A stretch of 64,000 bases of DNA from Symbiodinium natans (GCA_905221605.1 CAJNDS010002102.1:415147-479146); one strand, 5' to 3'; positions 16,924 through 27,277 are shown, counted from the first letter of the stretch. A program made the numbers and translations. The notes: a model not told the origin generated them from the sequence alone.

Positions 16924-17046
16924 TGACAAACCTTTCCGCTATTGTAAGCCATGTGTCTTGAACATAGTCAAACACGTTTTGTTAGTGTACAGTTGTTTCA
17001 ACCGAGTTTTGACTGCAGGCGCTTTGTGGCTTTACAAAAGTTTTCA
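16924..17046 (+). repeat. 5' LTR of the copia element
   Basis: Starts TGACAAACCTTTCC and ends AAAAGTTTTCA. Only 123 bp, very short for an LTR that must hold promoter and polyadenylation signals; no TATA box is evident. Confidence 0.96.
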
Positions 17047-17060
17047 TGGTAGCGGAGCCA
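17047..17060 (+). promoter_or_regulatory. tRNA primer-binding site
   Basis: TGGTAGCGGAGCC begins at the first base after the 5' LTR. It resembles the TGGTATCAGAGC site that many copia elements use to pair with the 3' end of initiator methionine tRNA. Matching to this organism's tRNA is inference. Confidence 0.75.
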
Positions 17061-17222
17061 CTGGGAAAAGCCCAGGGCTTCGAGACACGACTTTGTTTTC
17101 GTCCAGGCTTTGGAAGCCTTGTTTTGTAGTCTAGAGCCGTGATTTGAGCCATAGTTTTCAGCTGCTGTATTTTGGGCGATTTGCGAGATTGGCTGGCTTG
17201 AACTGTTGGACAGTTACAGGTC

Positions 17223-20200
17223 ATGGCCTTGACCCCAGAAGATGTTGCTCATCTTGTGAGGGCAGCAACAGCTGCAGCCGAGAGTGCCTCGAAAGCGGCT
17301 CTGGCAGCCGAGAGAGCTTCGCAGAGCAGCAAGGGCACAGGAAGGGCTGGATTCTCGGAAGCCTCCAAAGTCTGTAAGTGTCCAGACAGCTTTGGTGGTG
17401 GCACAGTCGAAGATGACCAGACAAAGTGGGCTGATTTTTCGATGGCGTTCAAGGCATGGCTGTATTATGGCGATGAGATGTTTCGTACAGACCTAGAGGA
17501 CCTCGAGGCCACTAAGCTTGGGAAGGCCACTGTATTGAGTGCATGGACTGATGAAGCTAAGGTCCGAAGCAAGCAGTTGTACTCGATTTTATGTGGCATT
17601 TTGAAAGGCAGAGCTCTTCAAGTTCTGCGGGCGACTAGCGAGCAGCATGGCTATGAGGTCTGGCGACAACTTGTAAATCTTTATAGCCCCCACACCAAGC
17701 AGAGGAGTCTGGGGATCATGACAGCGTTGATGAGTTTTCCTTCGTTTTCGAAGGATAGATCGTATCTCGAACAAATACAAGGGCTAGATCGGTTAGCCGA
17801 AGAGTTTCGCAAGTCCTCGGGCAAGGCGGTGCAGGACGAAATGATGCTGGGGATCCTCACTAAAGCTTTGCCAGCACATGTGCGACAACAAGTTCAGCTT
17901 TCCATGTCTGAGTCTTCAACCTATGCAGAAGTGCGAGAACGCGTGCTGTCTTTTGAGACTGTGTCGCATGTGTACAATGCTTCGAAGATCCAGCAAGAGT
18001 TTGGCGTCGGTGCTGTCTACAATGGTCCTCAACCTATGGAAATAGATTTGGTTTCCAAGGGCAAAGGTAAGTGGTGGACCAAAAACAACCAAAAGGGTGA
18101 CTACAAAGGAAAGAAGGGCGATGGAACAAAAGGAGGCCACAAAGATGATAGGACAAACAAAGGCAAGGGCAAGGGTGACAAATCGGGTTCTGGAAAAGCT
18201 TCAGCTGACAAGGGCAAAGCTAAAGGGCAGGGCCAGGACAAAGTGCCGAAAGGGAACTGTCTGTACTGCGGGAAGCCGGGACATTGGAAAAAGGATTGTT
18301 GGCAAGCCAAGCGAGATGGTGCTGTTCGTGCTGTTACAGAGTCAGATGAGCCCAATACGCAACAACAGACAAGCGCAGCAGCAAGCAGCTCGGTTTCGCA
18401 GTCCTCGGCGTCCCAGGCAGGAGCAATCAGAAGGGTTTTGCAGTCCTCTAGTGCACCCAGAGCCTTTGCATTCTTTGATTTGACGAGTCAAGATGAGTGT
18501 TACAAAGGGAGTGTTCGCATGGTAGAGCAGTACGACATGTCTTACAGCGACAACGATGAACAGTGGACAGAATGTGGAGATATAGAGTTGATTTTGGACT
18601 CGGGAGCCGACCATAGCGCATTGCCTCTTCGTTTTGCCTCGATTGGCAAACCAGCAGGCGACTCAGGACATACCTTCGTGGATGCACAAGGGAATGATCT
18701 TCCTGTTGCACAGGTCCGAGTAGCAGAGGTTACCTTGGGTGACATGTGCTTCAAAGAAAATTTCATCATCGCTCCTGTCAACAATCCACTTCTTTGTCTG
18801 GGGCGTCTTTACAAAGCTGGGTTTGAGGTGCGAAAATGGAATGATCAACTTCAGCTTGGATGTGAAGATCATGCTGTTCCAGTGGAGTTCAGGCGAAACA
18901 GTTTGGCAGTTCAGGGTTCAATCCGAATGTTGGAGCAAGCCAGGACGGGAACTGATGAGCGACTCCATGTGCGAGCCATCACTTTGCGATCAGTGCTTGC
19001 AAATCTGCCGACTGATGGGTCTTTGGTGCAAGTAGGTGAAGCAGTTTATGCCAGGTGCGGCTTCAGCGCCAACTACATCAACACGACCTTGCTTCCTCTG
19101 CAGTCGTTGCTGTGGAGGCGAACAACACTTGTGAAGCGAGTGGGGCAAGGTTGGGACTTGATAGAGTTCTGTGAGGACATCAGCAAGTTGGACGATTACG
19201 AAGCGGGCTTGCCTAATCCTCAGAACATCGAGCTGGTGATGACCATTGCGCACGATCACGAAGTAAGCCCCGAAGAGCTTGGTTTCGAGTTTGACGCTGA
19301 GCCCGGTGAAGCAATGCCAAGGCATGGTGTTAGTCTTCATGCAGGTGTTGGTGTGGTTGATGAAAGTCAGGAGCCTGAGCAAGCCGAAGCAGTACCCGCA
19401 GCTCCTGATGAAGCCGAAGTACCTGTAGAGCAGCGACATGTCCCACTTGCCGACAATGAGGTTGAGATTGATGGGGTCCGTTTGGACCTGAACTCGACAC
19501 TGCAGGCCTTGAGAGCAGGTTGCGTTGCTCTTGGATTGACAAAGCGAGGGAGCAAGAAGCAATGTCTAGAGCGACTGCGACGCCACATCCAGGAACATGC
19601 TTTGTTGGCAGAGCACCAGGCGGTGGCTGCAGCAGTTGGTGACTCAGAAAGGAAGCCTCGTGGTGTGACTGAGCCGGGAAATCCGACTCCCGAGCAGGTG
19701 GCGACTCACAATATCACCCACCAGCCCTACAGAAGCTGGTGTGGACTCTGTGTGGCTCACAGGGGCAGACAGGATGCTCATCATGATTTGGACCATGCAC
19801 ACACTTCAGAGTCAGTGGTTAGTGTGGACTTTGGGTTCTGCAAGCGACAGGAGACAGAGGAACATCTTCTGACAGTCCTGGTGGTTCACGATCGGCATTC
19901 TAAGGCTGTTCATGTGATTCCTTCGATGAGCAAGGGTGGTCAAAGCCTTTCGTATCTCACGACAGAGTTGACAAGATTTGTGGCATGGTTGGGACATCGC
20001 GAGGTTTGCTTCAAATCCGACGGTGAGCCGGCTATCAAGGCAGTGGTTCGAAGTGCAGAGCGAGCATGCAGACAACTGGGTATTAAGGTTCGCAGTGTTA
20101 CAACTCCGGTGGAAGATCACGAGGCCAATGGTGCAGTAGAGCAGGCATGGAAGGGCATAAGAGCACATGCAGGTGTCATGGTTTCGCAAGTGGAAGCCAA

Positions 20201-23200
20201 TTGTGGTGCAGAAGGCCGAGTGGTGTTCGGGAGTTTGCACCCTTTCTACATGTGGTGCTTGGTGCATTCAGCTTGGATTCACAACAGATTTGTAGTGCAA
20301 CATTCGTTGACAGCTTTTGAGCGAGTGACTGCGAGTCAGTATGTGGGGCGAATCTGTTGTTATGGAGAGGTAGTGCTTGGATACCTTCGCATAAGTGCCA
20401 AGGCTGGGGCGAGATGGTGTAAAGGAGTATGGCTTGGGAAAACAGCCCAGAATGATACACACATCATTGCAACAGACCAGGGTTTGTTCTTGACGAGATC
20501 GGTGCGACGATTGGTGGAGCAGGACCGTTGGAGTCTTGAGCGCTGTGGAGAGGTGACTTTGGCTCCTTGGGAACATGGCTTTGCTAGTTTGGGTGGCAAG
20601 CTGGTGGTGAACAAGCGGATTGTGGCACCTCAAGTGGCAGCCCCGACTCCTAATCCTGCACCTAGTCCTGCATTGCTTGGAGCTGGCGAAGAATCAGAAC
20701 GGGTCAGCAGCTCAGGCGAAAGCAGAAGGACCAGCGATGTTGAGGAGCCTGAGATGCCGGCCGAGGCGGGGACCACTGAGATGCCTATGATTCACAGCAG
20801 GAGTGAAACCAGCGATACGTCGATGTCACTGCCGAGTACTGGGTCGTCCAGTGAGCTTGTGCCAGATGAGGCCATGGCTTCAAGGACGAGAACAGCAGAA
20901 CAGGCAGCTAGTGATGTGGCTACTGGGTTGAGTGAAAATCCTAGAAGCCCCAAGGCACCGAAGGTGAGACATGAAGTCAATCGACTGGAGTTTGCTTGTG
21001 TGTGCCAGATCAGCGACAACAAGTATGAACATGAAGATGAGGCCATCGAGTGGACCTTGTCTCCCGAAGAGCTCGATGACCTGGAAGAGTATGATCATTC
21101 AATCGAGGCAGAGCGATATGAAGAAATCGACTGGGAGAACGTTGAGGCGCAGCTGGTGTTTCCTCGAGACACAGAACATGCGCCGTGCTTGGATGAATCT
21201 GCGCTAGCTGCGTTGGACAGATTGGCTGATGAGTACGAACTCAAGCGGCTGACAGATATGAAGGTGCTACTTCCGCCAGACTCGAAAGAGGGACCGCTGG
21301 TTGGTCGCGAAAACCCCAAGCAGCTCAGCACCAAGATGGTGCGAACGTGGCGGGAGAAAACAATGCCTGATCCTGTGACCAAGGTCATGCGCCCAGTGTG
21401 GCTTCGGCGCAGTAGGTACGTAGCTCGAGAATACAATTGGTTGAATCCTGAGCGAGAAGGTTTGTATGCGCCGGCTAGCAGCGCATTGATGACCAAGGTT
21501 TTACCTTCGCTTTACACGTACTTGCAGGCCCGGGATGGAGACTGGGTGCTGGGATCGATGGATGTGTCAGACGCATTCCTCATGGTTGAGCAGGAGGTGG
21601 CAACTGAAGTGAGCTATCAGGACCCTGATGGGAGAGCAAGGAAATTTCTTTTGGGAAGACTTCTGCCAGGACAGCGTGATGGGACAGCGAAGTGGCATCG
21701 GAAGCTGAGCCAATGCCTAGAAACCGATGTGAATGCTACAGCTTGCGCTGCGTATCCGAGTGCTTTTCGCTGCAACACTCCTCATGGTGTAGTTTTCTTG
21801 CAAACACATGTGGATGACATCGAGTTCTTGGGGAAGCGAGCAGCTGTGAAGCAAGATTTTAAACCCGCCATGGAGAAGCACTTCAAGGTTTCATGTCAGC
21901 TTTTGGAGAAGCCCGGAGACACTATGACATTTTTGAAGAGGTTGCATGTGTTGGGTGAGGGAAACACCCTGACCATTACCCCACATCCAAAACATGTTGA
22001 AAGGCTTATGGAGCTTATGGATCTGGAACCTCACATGTGCAACAAGAAGTGCCCTCTGATGCCAGGATATACCGAAATCGATGTGAGTTCAGCTTTGGAC
22101 GTGCAGAAAACTGCAGTATTTCGTACATGCATAGGCGTTCTGCTTTATATGTCAGCTGACTTAATCGAAGCCCAGAACAGTATCCGTTTCCTTTCGCAAA
22201 GAATGAGCAGTCCGAGCATGCGAGATTTTCGAATGTTGCGACATTTGGTGCAGTATCTAGGAGCGACTACAAACCAGGGATTGCTCATGACGCCTGAGAA
22301 AGGTGGTCTGTTAGGCCACGAGTATGATCGCGAGTGGGTTCTGGAAGCCTTCTCTGACAGTGATTGGGCCTCCCAGAAGGGAGATCGGAAAAGTGTGAGC
22401 TCTGGAGTTGTGGCTTTGCAAGGAAACGTTATTTATACGTCGTGCAGGTCCCAAAGAACGATTGCACTTTCGAGTGCAGAAGCCGAGCTATATGCGAGTG
22501 CAGGCGTTTTAGCAGACTGCATGTTGCTGCAAGTTGTCCTGTGCACCATGTTGGAGATTGAGGTTGAAGCATTGCCGATTGAGTTGCATATGGATAGCTC
22601 TGCAGGCCGACAAGTGTGGATGAGATCTGGTGTTGGTAGAATCCGTCACCTTTCATGTCGTGTATTGTGGGTACAACAACATGTGATGAATGGGCGAGTT
22701 AAAGTTTCGCATTTGAGAGGTGAGCTCAATCCTGCTGATGTGTCCACAAAGCTGTTAACAAGAAGTCGTATGCGATTCCTGATGTACCTCATGAAGGTCG
22801 TTGATGCGTACACACATGAGAGAATTGGAGAGACAGAGTACAACCTGTATCTAGAAAAGCGAACAATGCAGATTGCAATTCAGCAAGTGAAGCGCCTTGA
22901 GCCTGGGAAGATGAATGGCAGAGCAAAGCAGGCCATTCGTGGCTTGGTGATTGCTTCGCTCACTTCGAGTGGGATGGCAAGCGAGTTGAGCGAGGAAATG
23001 GTGTGTATCTCGATGACTTCAACAACAGGTACCGGGCAATTTGTCATGACAGTGTTGGTGGTGATGGTTTGCATGGGCTTAGGTGCGTTGTGGCTGAGAT
23101 TCACAAGGGTGAGCGAGCCAGTGCAGACAAATGGGCGACCAGCAGCAAACATGGGAGATGATGCTGAAACCCAGACAGACGAGCGACATTTTCTCTACAA

Positions 23201-23507
23201 GTACCACACCGAGAACATCATGAGAGAGAGAGCAAGCGAGATTGAGAGACTTCGAGAACTTTCGAATCAGCTTGGAGCCGAATGTAGAGGGCTACGAGAG
23301 TGGAACACTCGGCTTCAGGAGTCAGAGACACAGTTGCTTGCACAAGTGCAAGAACTTCAGCAAGTGCAAAATCCGACACGGGGCGAGATCGTAATGACAG
23401 GCCAGGGTCATGTGTATCACACAAGTCGTCACTGTGAGCATGTGAGCCGAAGAAGAGCTACAACGTTCCGGAGGTGCAGAGACTGCGCTCATCGTGATGG
23501 CGATTGA
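17223..23507 (+). CDS. Copia Gag-Pol polyprotein with C-terminal extension
   Basis: One frame of 2,094 codons. Gag occupies about residues 1-340, followed by a Lys/Gly-rich stretch and a CCHC zinc knuckle (CLYCGKPGHWKKDC, about 345). Aspartic protease: LILDSGADHS (about 458). Integrase: HNITH...CGLC zinc site (about 829), catalytic VSVDFG, FKSDGE and an Asp/Glu around VEDHEANGAVE. RT: MDVSDAF (about 1,446) and THVDDIEFLG (about 1,528; HVDD rather than the common YVDD). RNase H: FSDSDWAS, GDRKSVSSG and SSAEAELYA (about 1,711-1,757). After the point where copia polyproteins normally end there are about 300 more residues: a hydrophobic segment (VMTVLVVMVCMGLGALWL, about 1,942), a coiled-coil-like stretch, and a Cys/His tail (HTSRHCEHV...FRRCRDCAH). 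The extension's role is unknown. Confidence 0.96.
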   Translation: MALTPEDVAHLVRAATAAAESASKAALAAERASQSSKGTGRAGFSEASKVCKCPDSFGGGTVEDDQTKWADFSMAFKAWLYYGDEMFRTDLEDLEATKLGKATVLSAWTDEAKVRSKQLYSILCGILKGRALQVLRATSEQHGYEVWRQLVNLYSPHTKQRSLGIMTALMSFPSFSKDRSYLEQIQGLDRLAEEFRKSSGKAVQDEMMLGILTKALPAHVRQQVQLSMSESSTYAEVRERVLSFETVSHVYNASKIQQEFGVGAVYNGPQPMEIDLVSKGKGKWWTKNNQKGDYKGKKGDGTKGGHKDDRTNKGKGKGDKSGSGKASADKGKAKGQGQDKVPKGNCLYCGKPGHWKKDCWQAKRDGAVRAVTESDEPNTQQQTSAAASSSVSQSSASQAGAIRRVLQSSSAPRAFAFFDLTSQDECYKGSVRMVEQYDMSYSDNDEQWTECGDIELILDSGADHSALPLRFASIGKPAGDSGHTFVDAQGNDLPVAQVRVAEVTLGDMCFKENFIIAPVNNPLLCLGRLYKAGFEVRKWNDQLQLGCEDHAVPVEFRRNSLAVQGSIRMLEQARTGTDERLHVRAITLRSVLANLPTDGSLVQVGEAVYARCGFSANYINTTLLPLQSLLWRRTTLVKRVGQGWDLIEFCEDISKLDDYEAGLPNPQNIELVMTIAHDHEVSPEELGFEFDAEPGEAMPRHGVSLHAGVGVVDESQEPEQAEAVPAAPDEAEVPVEQRHVPLADNEVEIDGVRLDLNSTLQALRAGCVALGLTKRGSKKQCLERLRRHIQEHALLAEHQAVAAAVGDSERKPRGVTEPGNPTPEQVATHNITHQPYRSWCGLCVAHRGRQDAHHDLDHAHTSESVVSVDFGFCKRQETEEHLLTVLVVHDRHSKAVHVIPSMSKGGQSLSYLTTELTRFVAWLGHREVCFKSDGEPAIKAVVRSAERACRQLGIKVRSVTTPVEDHEANGAVEQAWKGIRAHAGVMVSQVEANCGAEGRVVFGSLHPFYMWCLVHSAWIHNRFVVQHSLTAFERVTASQYVGRICCYGEVVLGYLRISAKAGARWCKGVWLGKTAQNDTHIIATDQGLFLTRSVRRLVEQDRWSLERCGEVTLAPWEHGFASLGGKLVVNKRIVAPQVAAPTPNPAPSPALLGAGEESERVSSSGESRRTSDVEEPEMPAEAGTTEMPMIHSRSETSDTSMSLPSTGSSSELVPDEAMASRTRTAEQAASDVATGLSENPRSPKAPKVRHEVNRLEFACVCQISDNKYEHEDEAIEWTLSPEELDDLEEYDHSIEAERYEEIDWENVEAQLVFPRDTEHAPCLDESALAALDRLADEYELKRLTDMKVLLPPDSKEGPLVGRENPKQLSTKMVRTWREKTMPDPVTKVMRPVWLRRSRYVAREYNWLNPEREGLYAPASSALMTKVLPSLYTYLQARDGDWVLGSMDVSDAFLMVEQEVATEVSYQDPDGRARKFLLGRLLPGQRDGTAKWHRKLSQCLETDVNATACAAYPSAFRCNTPHGVVFLQTHVDDIEFLGKRAAVKQDFKPAMEKHFKVSCQLLEKPGDTMTFLKRLHVLGEGNTLTITPHPKHVERLMELMDLEPHMCNKKCPLMPGYTEIDVSSALDVQKTAVFRTCIGVLLYMSADLIEAQNSIRFLSQRMSSPSMRDFRMLRHLVQYLGATTNQGLLMTPEKGGLLGHEYDREWVLEAFSDSDWASQKGDRKSVSSGVVALQGNVIYTSCRSQRTIALSSAEAELYASAGVLADCMLLQVVLCTMLEIEVEALPIELHMDSSAGRQVWMRSGVGRIRHLSCRVLWVQQHVMNGRVKVSHLRGELNPADVSTKLLTRSRMRFLMYLMKVVDAYTHERIGETEYNLYLEKRTMQIAIQQVKRLEPGKMNGRAKQAIRGLVIASLTSSGMASELSEEMVCISMTSTTGTGQFVMTVLVVMVCMGLGALWLRFTRVSEPVQTNGRPAANMGDDAETQTDERHFLYKYHTENIMRERASEIERLRELSNQLGAECRGLREWNTRLQESETQLLAQVQELQQVQNPTRGEIVMTGQGHVYHTSRHCEHVSRRRATTFRRCRDCAHRDGD

Positions 23508-23979
23508 TTGGCAATGAAGTTGGTATGAGAGGCTGTGGAAAGTCTACACAAATTCGATACAGACTGTGAACAGTCTGTGGTGAGCCAGCTGTGGTCCGTA
23601 CAATGATGATGGTCCATGGATTGCTTGCGACCTTGAATGGAACATGTGCACTACGATCTACTGGTGCACATATTGGCCTCTTGCGATGCACAAAGCTTTA
23701 CGTGCATCAAGGCTGTGAGACAAGGGACAAGATGTGAGTTTCACAATGGGAGCTCTTACGATGCACACGGCCTTACGTGCATCAAGCTCCATTGAGTGGC
23801 AGATGTAAATTAGTTTCTTCAGATTGTGCAGTGCATGTTTTTGACAAGTTTCTTTTCGTTTACCGCTTTAAAACCTACTGTTCCTTTGGGACAACATTTT
23901 CGACTATCAGCCAGCAGTGCTGAAAGTTGGGAGTTTGTAGGTGAGTGAGTTGATGGCAGAGCCATAACTCAAGGCGGGG
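23508..23979. other. Non-coding 3' region of the copia element
   Basis: About 470 bases between the stop codon and the 3' LTR. Contains two related short stretches (TGCGATGCACAAAGCTTTACG near 23,680, with a counterpart near 23,757 sharing TACGATGCACA and TTACGTGCATCAAG). No coding frame. Confidence 0.6.
23970..23979 (+). promoter_or_regulatory. Polypurine tract of the copia element
   Basis: CAAGGCGGGG directly precedes the 3' LTR, in the position of the plus-strand primer of LTR elements. It is interrupted by one C, so it is a weak match. Confidence 0.6.
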
Positions 23980-24102
23980 TGACAAACCTTTCCGCTATTG
24001 TAAGCCATGTGTCTTGAACATAGTCAAACACGTTTTGTTAGTGTACAGTTGTTTCAACCGAGTTTTGACTGCAGGCGCTTTGTGGCTTTACAAAAGTTTT
24101 CA
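23980..24102 (+). repeat. 3' LTR of the copia element
   Basis: Same 123 bases as 16,924-17,046; followed by the duplicated target AATAC. Confidence 0.96.
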
Positions 24103-24107
24103 AATAC

Positions 24108-24424
24108 GCATCCGGATGCTTTGCAGTTAATTCCACTTCAGCTGCCTTCAAGATGCTCTGCGAATCGGCGGCCAGTCTCTTTGCTTGATTAAAGAGCACA
24201 GGGCTCTGACCTGAAGAGGCGGCCGCCCCGTGCGTTTGAGTTTGGTTTGATCTATTGTGCTGCGATGCACAATCACCATGCTGCTGCCTTGATGGGAAGA
24301 AATTCAGGTGTCGCTCTTTATTGATTGTACATTGATCGAAGTTGGTAGTTTGACATATGTGGTGAATGGATCCAATGGATTTGAAAAGTCGACCTCACAT
24401 GTGAATCCAGTTCCAGATGAGTCC
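24108..24424. other. Spacer between the copia and tyrosine-recombinase elements
   Basis: About 317 bases that continue the copia element's target sequence up to the left end of the next element. No feature recognised. Confidence 0.6.
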
Positions 24425-24537
24425 GGGTCATGTGTTTACTCATAGCTGTTTGCTGTTTGAGAAAGATCACCGTACTTTGTCATTTTGGTTCAAGCCACAC
24501 ACCAAACCAGTACAATGCTGGCTAGCTTTACTTTTGA
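24425..24537 (+). repeat. Split direct repeat A1 (left end)
   Basis: Begins GGGTCATGTGTTTACTCAT and ends GCTTTACTTTTGA. The identical copy A2 is at 33,824-33,936. Contains CATTTTGGTTCAAG, close to the 3' part of the dinoflagellate spliced leader. Confidence 0.95.
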
Positions 24538-24934
24538 AGCTTGAACATTGCCTTGTAAAGCAAGAGCTAGACATTTGAGCAAGACACTCGATGCAGCTTA
24601 TCTTACATTGCACTACTAGGTAATTTCTTTCCGCACTAGGCGGCGTGCAAGCGTTCCCTCGGGGAACGCGGATGTCGTCCGGCTTCGGCTGGCTTCCTCT
24701 CGGGCATCACATCAGTGATCTCGAGGACTTGGCCTTGCGCAAGTTACTTTGGACTTCGGTTTGGGATTTTTCGGATAAAGTTTGTCGGGTCCAGACCCAG
24801 CAGTCTTGCGTTGACATCCACCGGGGTTCCCGAGCACTTTACGGGCTGCATTCCGTTCCAGTTGATCGTGCAGATCATCTTTGGGCACTCCGCACCACTC
24901 CCCGAAGTCCGCCTTAATTCCTTTGGTCTTTGAG

Positions 24935-27277
24935 ATGTCCACTGACCTGACACCGCATGCTGCAATCATGGCAGTTGACCTCATTGAACCTTCCTCTGGG
25001 CATCACGCAGAGCACGACACTGCGGCTTTTTCGCCAGTCAGGGTCAAGCGTTATAGGAATAATCCTCTGGGTCCAGGGCGTGCCGCGGCTAGCGATGTGA
25101 TTGATGCTGTTTCAAATTTTGATGAAACTTTGGGGGAGAATGTGCCAAGCGAAATCCTCCTGTCACCTCCACTACCGGTGTGTTCGCAATCCTTTATCAT
25201 GTCTGCAACTCCCAAATCTTCAGCTGCTTCAGGTTCCTGGTCGGTCGTTGCTTCTTTGCATCCTGGGACGACCCTGGACCGCCCGACATCAAAGTCACAT
25301 CCTTTGCCGGCACCTAATCGGACTCTCTGCCCTAGGACTAGGCCCTCGGTTGCTTTGGTTCCTAGCGCAACGCCTTTGCCAGCCCCTACTAGGCTTAATG
25401 TGCATCGGGCTTACCTGCCGTTGGAAGCGCCTCTGCCTCCTCCAAACTATCAGCCTGCCCGTGTATACTCAATTTACCCCTCAGAAGCTCACGCTACGCA
25501 GGTTCTGACTCCACTTCAGGAAGGGGTAACGTCTGCCTCAGAAGCTGAACCTCCCCATCTCTCCTCTCTTGTTCGCCCTTCCCCAAAGGGATCTGCAGCA
25601 TTGAAGTCTGGTGATCACACCACCGCACTCTGCCCTGAGGCCGCTGCGAATGCCTCCAATTTGAGGGGGGTTGTTCTTCAGAGCACCCTGCATTCTGAGG
25701 CCTGGGATGCCGTCTTGTTGCTCTGGCGCTCTTTGGTAGACATCATTGGCCCTTACAGTTCGGTGCTGCAGCAGCAGCTTCAGGGGTCACCTAATGGCCC
25801 TGCTTTGACATTGAAACTTTTGCAACTTAACGCAGACACAACCGCTTTACGCTATGTCAAAGCTTGCCTGACCTATTTCGAATTTCTTATCGACCTCGGA
25901 CACTCCTTGGATAATCTTTCCCAACTTGCCGCAGTTGAGGCAGTCTATGCTTTACACTGCAGCCGTTCCCAGGACGATGACTTTTCTCTGGACCGGGAAC
26001 AGATTGCTTTGGTTTTTCCGCTCAACACCCTGAAGGCACTGCGTTGGTTGGTGAAGACCGTGACCCTTCACTTCCCAGACCTCTACTCAGGCCTGTTCAG
26101 AGCTTTGTCCGCTCAGCCATCCTCAGATCGTTCTGAAGCCATGCCGCTTCCTTTGGACTTTGTCGCTTTTCTTGAATCAGTTGTGCTTGATCCTCTTTCC
26201 GCTCCTGAACTTGCTCTTTTTGCCGGCTCCGCATTGGTATGTATATGGTCTTCGCTACGCTTTGGGGACGCTTCCCACGTATCCTGGTCAGCTCTTCTGT
26301 TTGACCCTCAAGCATTAGTCATTCGCGGCCTTGCCTATCGTACAAAAACATCTCGGCGTGGCATGGCTTTTGCTTTCTACGCAGAGGGCATATATGGCCC
26401 TTGGGGTATTCGCTGGCTCCAGCTTCTGGCTGCCTTGTGGGGTTCTTTGGAACAACTCTCCTCCAATGTGGTTCCTGACTCCCTCTTTTTCTGCTCCTCA
26501 CTTCTGGATGACACTTGCGACTTTGCATTTTGCCCCGCATCATATGCATCGGCACTGCGTTGTCTGCGCTCAGCCTTGAACATGTGGGGTCGCTTAGGGT
26601 ACGATGCGTCTCGCAATTTCACTTTGCATTCTTGCAAGGCGACAGTCTTGTCCTGGTGCTCGCAGCTTGGCCTTGGCGATATGGCACGCCGTGAGCAGGG
26701 ACATCACCGCACCACATCAGTCACTCTTTATGGTCGAGATGACACGCACGCGGCCCTAGCTCTTCAGGCCTCGATCCTTGGCAAGATTCGCACTGGCGCT
26801 TTTCGTCCCAGCATTTCCCAACACCGCGGAGCCCAGTCACCGATGGCAGAGCCGCAGCTTTTGGTTAGGGAAGGTCTTGCGACTTCTGGTCTTGATGTCC
26901 CCCGTCGTTTTCGGGGAGGTTTCTCTGAGCATAGTGCGGACCCCCTGACAGCAGCAGCTCTTCCTTTGATACCCAGCCAGTCAACTTCAGCGTCTAGTGA
27001 AACAATGTCTCAGGCCGCATTTGCACCTTTGGGGAAGTCGCCAGATTTGCATCCTGGCATCTTCTTGGCTTCAGCTAAGACCGTACACAGAGTGGTCGAC
27101 TGCGACGTTGCTGTGTCGCAAGCATGCTGGCAGGGAAGGGCGCCTAAGACGGCTTGTGGGGCGGTCGTTCGCAATGAATGGACAATACTTTTTGAGCTTG
27201 AGGCACAGGACGCTTCTGGGGCACGCCGTGCGCTTTGCAAACGGCCTTCCTGTTTTGGCAGTGGCCTCTGCCTTTGA
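24935..27277 (+). CDS. Tyrosine recombinase of the YR retrotransposon
   Basis: 780 codons from the ATG at 24,935 (an open frame extends to 24,881 without an ATG). The N-terminal 230 residues are Pro/Ser-rich and probably disordered. The C-terminal half has the pattern of a tyrosine recombinase: an Arg in WSSLRFGDASHVSW, box II as LHSCKATVLSWC (H-x-x-K where most family members have H-x-x-R), QGHHRTTS and the presumed nucleophile Tyr in TLYGRDD. Such enzymes cut and join DNA through a 3'-phosphotyrosine and would integrate the circular cDNA. Frame intact. In known DIRS/PAT/Ngaro elements the recombinase is the last gene; here it is the first. Confidence 0.9.
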   Translation: MSTDLTPHAAIMAVDLIEPSSGHHAEHDTAAFSPVRVKRYRNNPLGPGRAAASDVIDAVSNFDETLGENVPSEILLSPPLPVCSQSFIMSATPKSSAASGSWSVVASLHPGTTLDRPTSKSHPLPAPNRTLCPRTRPSVALVPSATPLPAPTRLNVHRAYLPLEAPLPPPNYQPARVYSIYPSEAHATQVLTPLQEGVTSASEAEPPHLSSLVRPSPKGSAALKSGDHTTALCPEAAANASNLRGVVLQSTLHSEAWDAVLLLWRSLVDIIGPYSSVLQQQLQGSPNGPALTLKLLQLNADTTALRYVKACLTYFEFLIDLGHSLDNLSQLAAVEAVYALHCSRSQDDDFSLDREQIALVFPLNTLKALRWLVKTVTLHFPDLYSGLFRALSAQPSSDRSEAMPLPLDFVAFLESVVLDPLSAPELALFAGSALVCIWSSLRFGDASHVSWSALLFDPQALVIRGLAYRTKTSRRGMAFAFYAEGIYGPWGIRWLQLLAALWGSLEQLSSNVVPDSLFFCSSLLDDTCDFAFCPASYASALRCLRSALNMWGRLGYDASRNFTLHSCKATVLSWCSQLGLGDMARREQGHHRTTSVTLYGRDDTHAALALQASILGKIRTGAFRPSISQHRGAQSPMAEPQLLVREGLATSGLDVPRRFRGGFSEHSADPLTAAALPLIPSQSTSASSETMSQAAFAPLGKSPDLHPGIFLASAKTVHRVVDCDVAVSQACWQGRAPKTACGAVVRNEWTILFELEAQDASGARRALCKRPSCFGSGLCL

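Larger units (their letters stand above)
16924..24102 (+). mobile_element. Complete Ty1/copia LTR retrotransposon
   Basis: 7,179 bp between two 123-bp LTRs that read identical base for base and that begin TG and end CA, with the 5-bp duplication AATAC on both sides. A primer-binding site, one long gag-pol frame and a purine-rich tract complete the structure. Integrase precedes RT, which is the copia order. The identical LTRs and uninterrupted 2,094-codon frame indicate a recent, possibly competent insertion. Confidence 0.97.
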
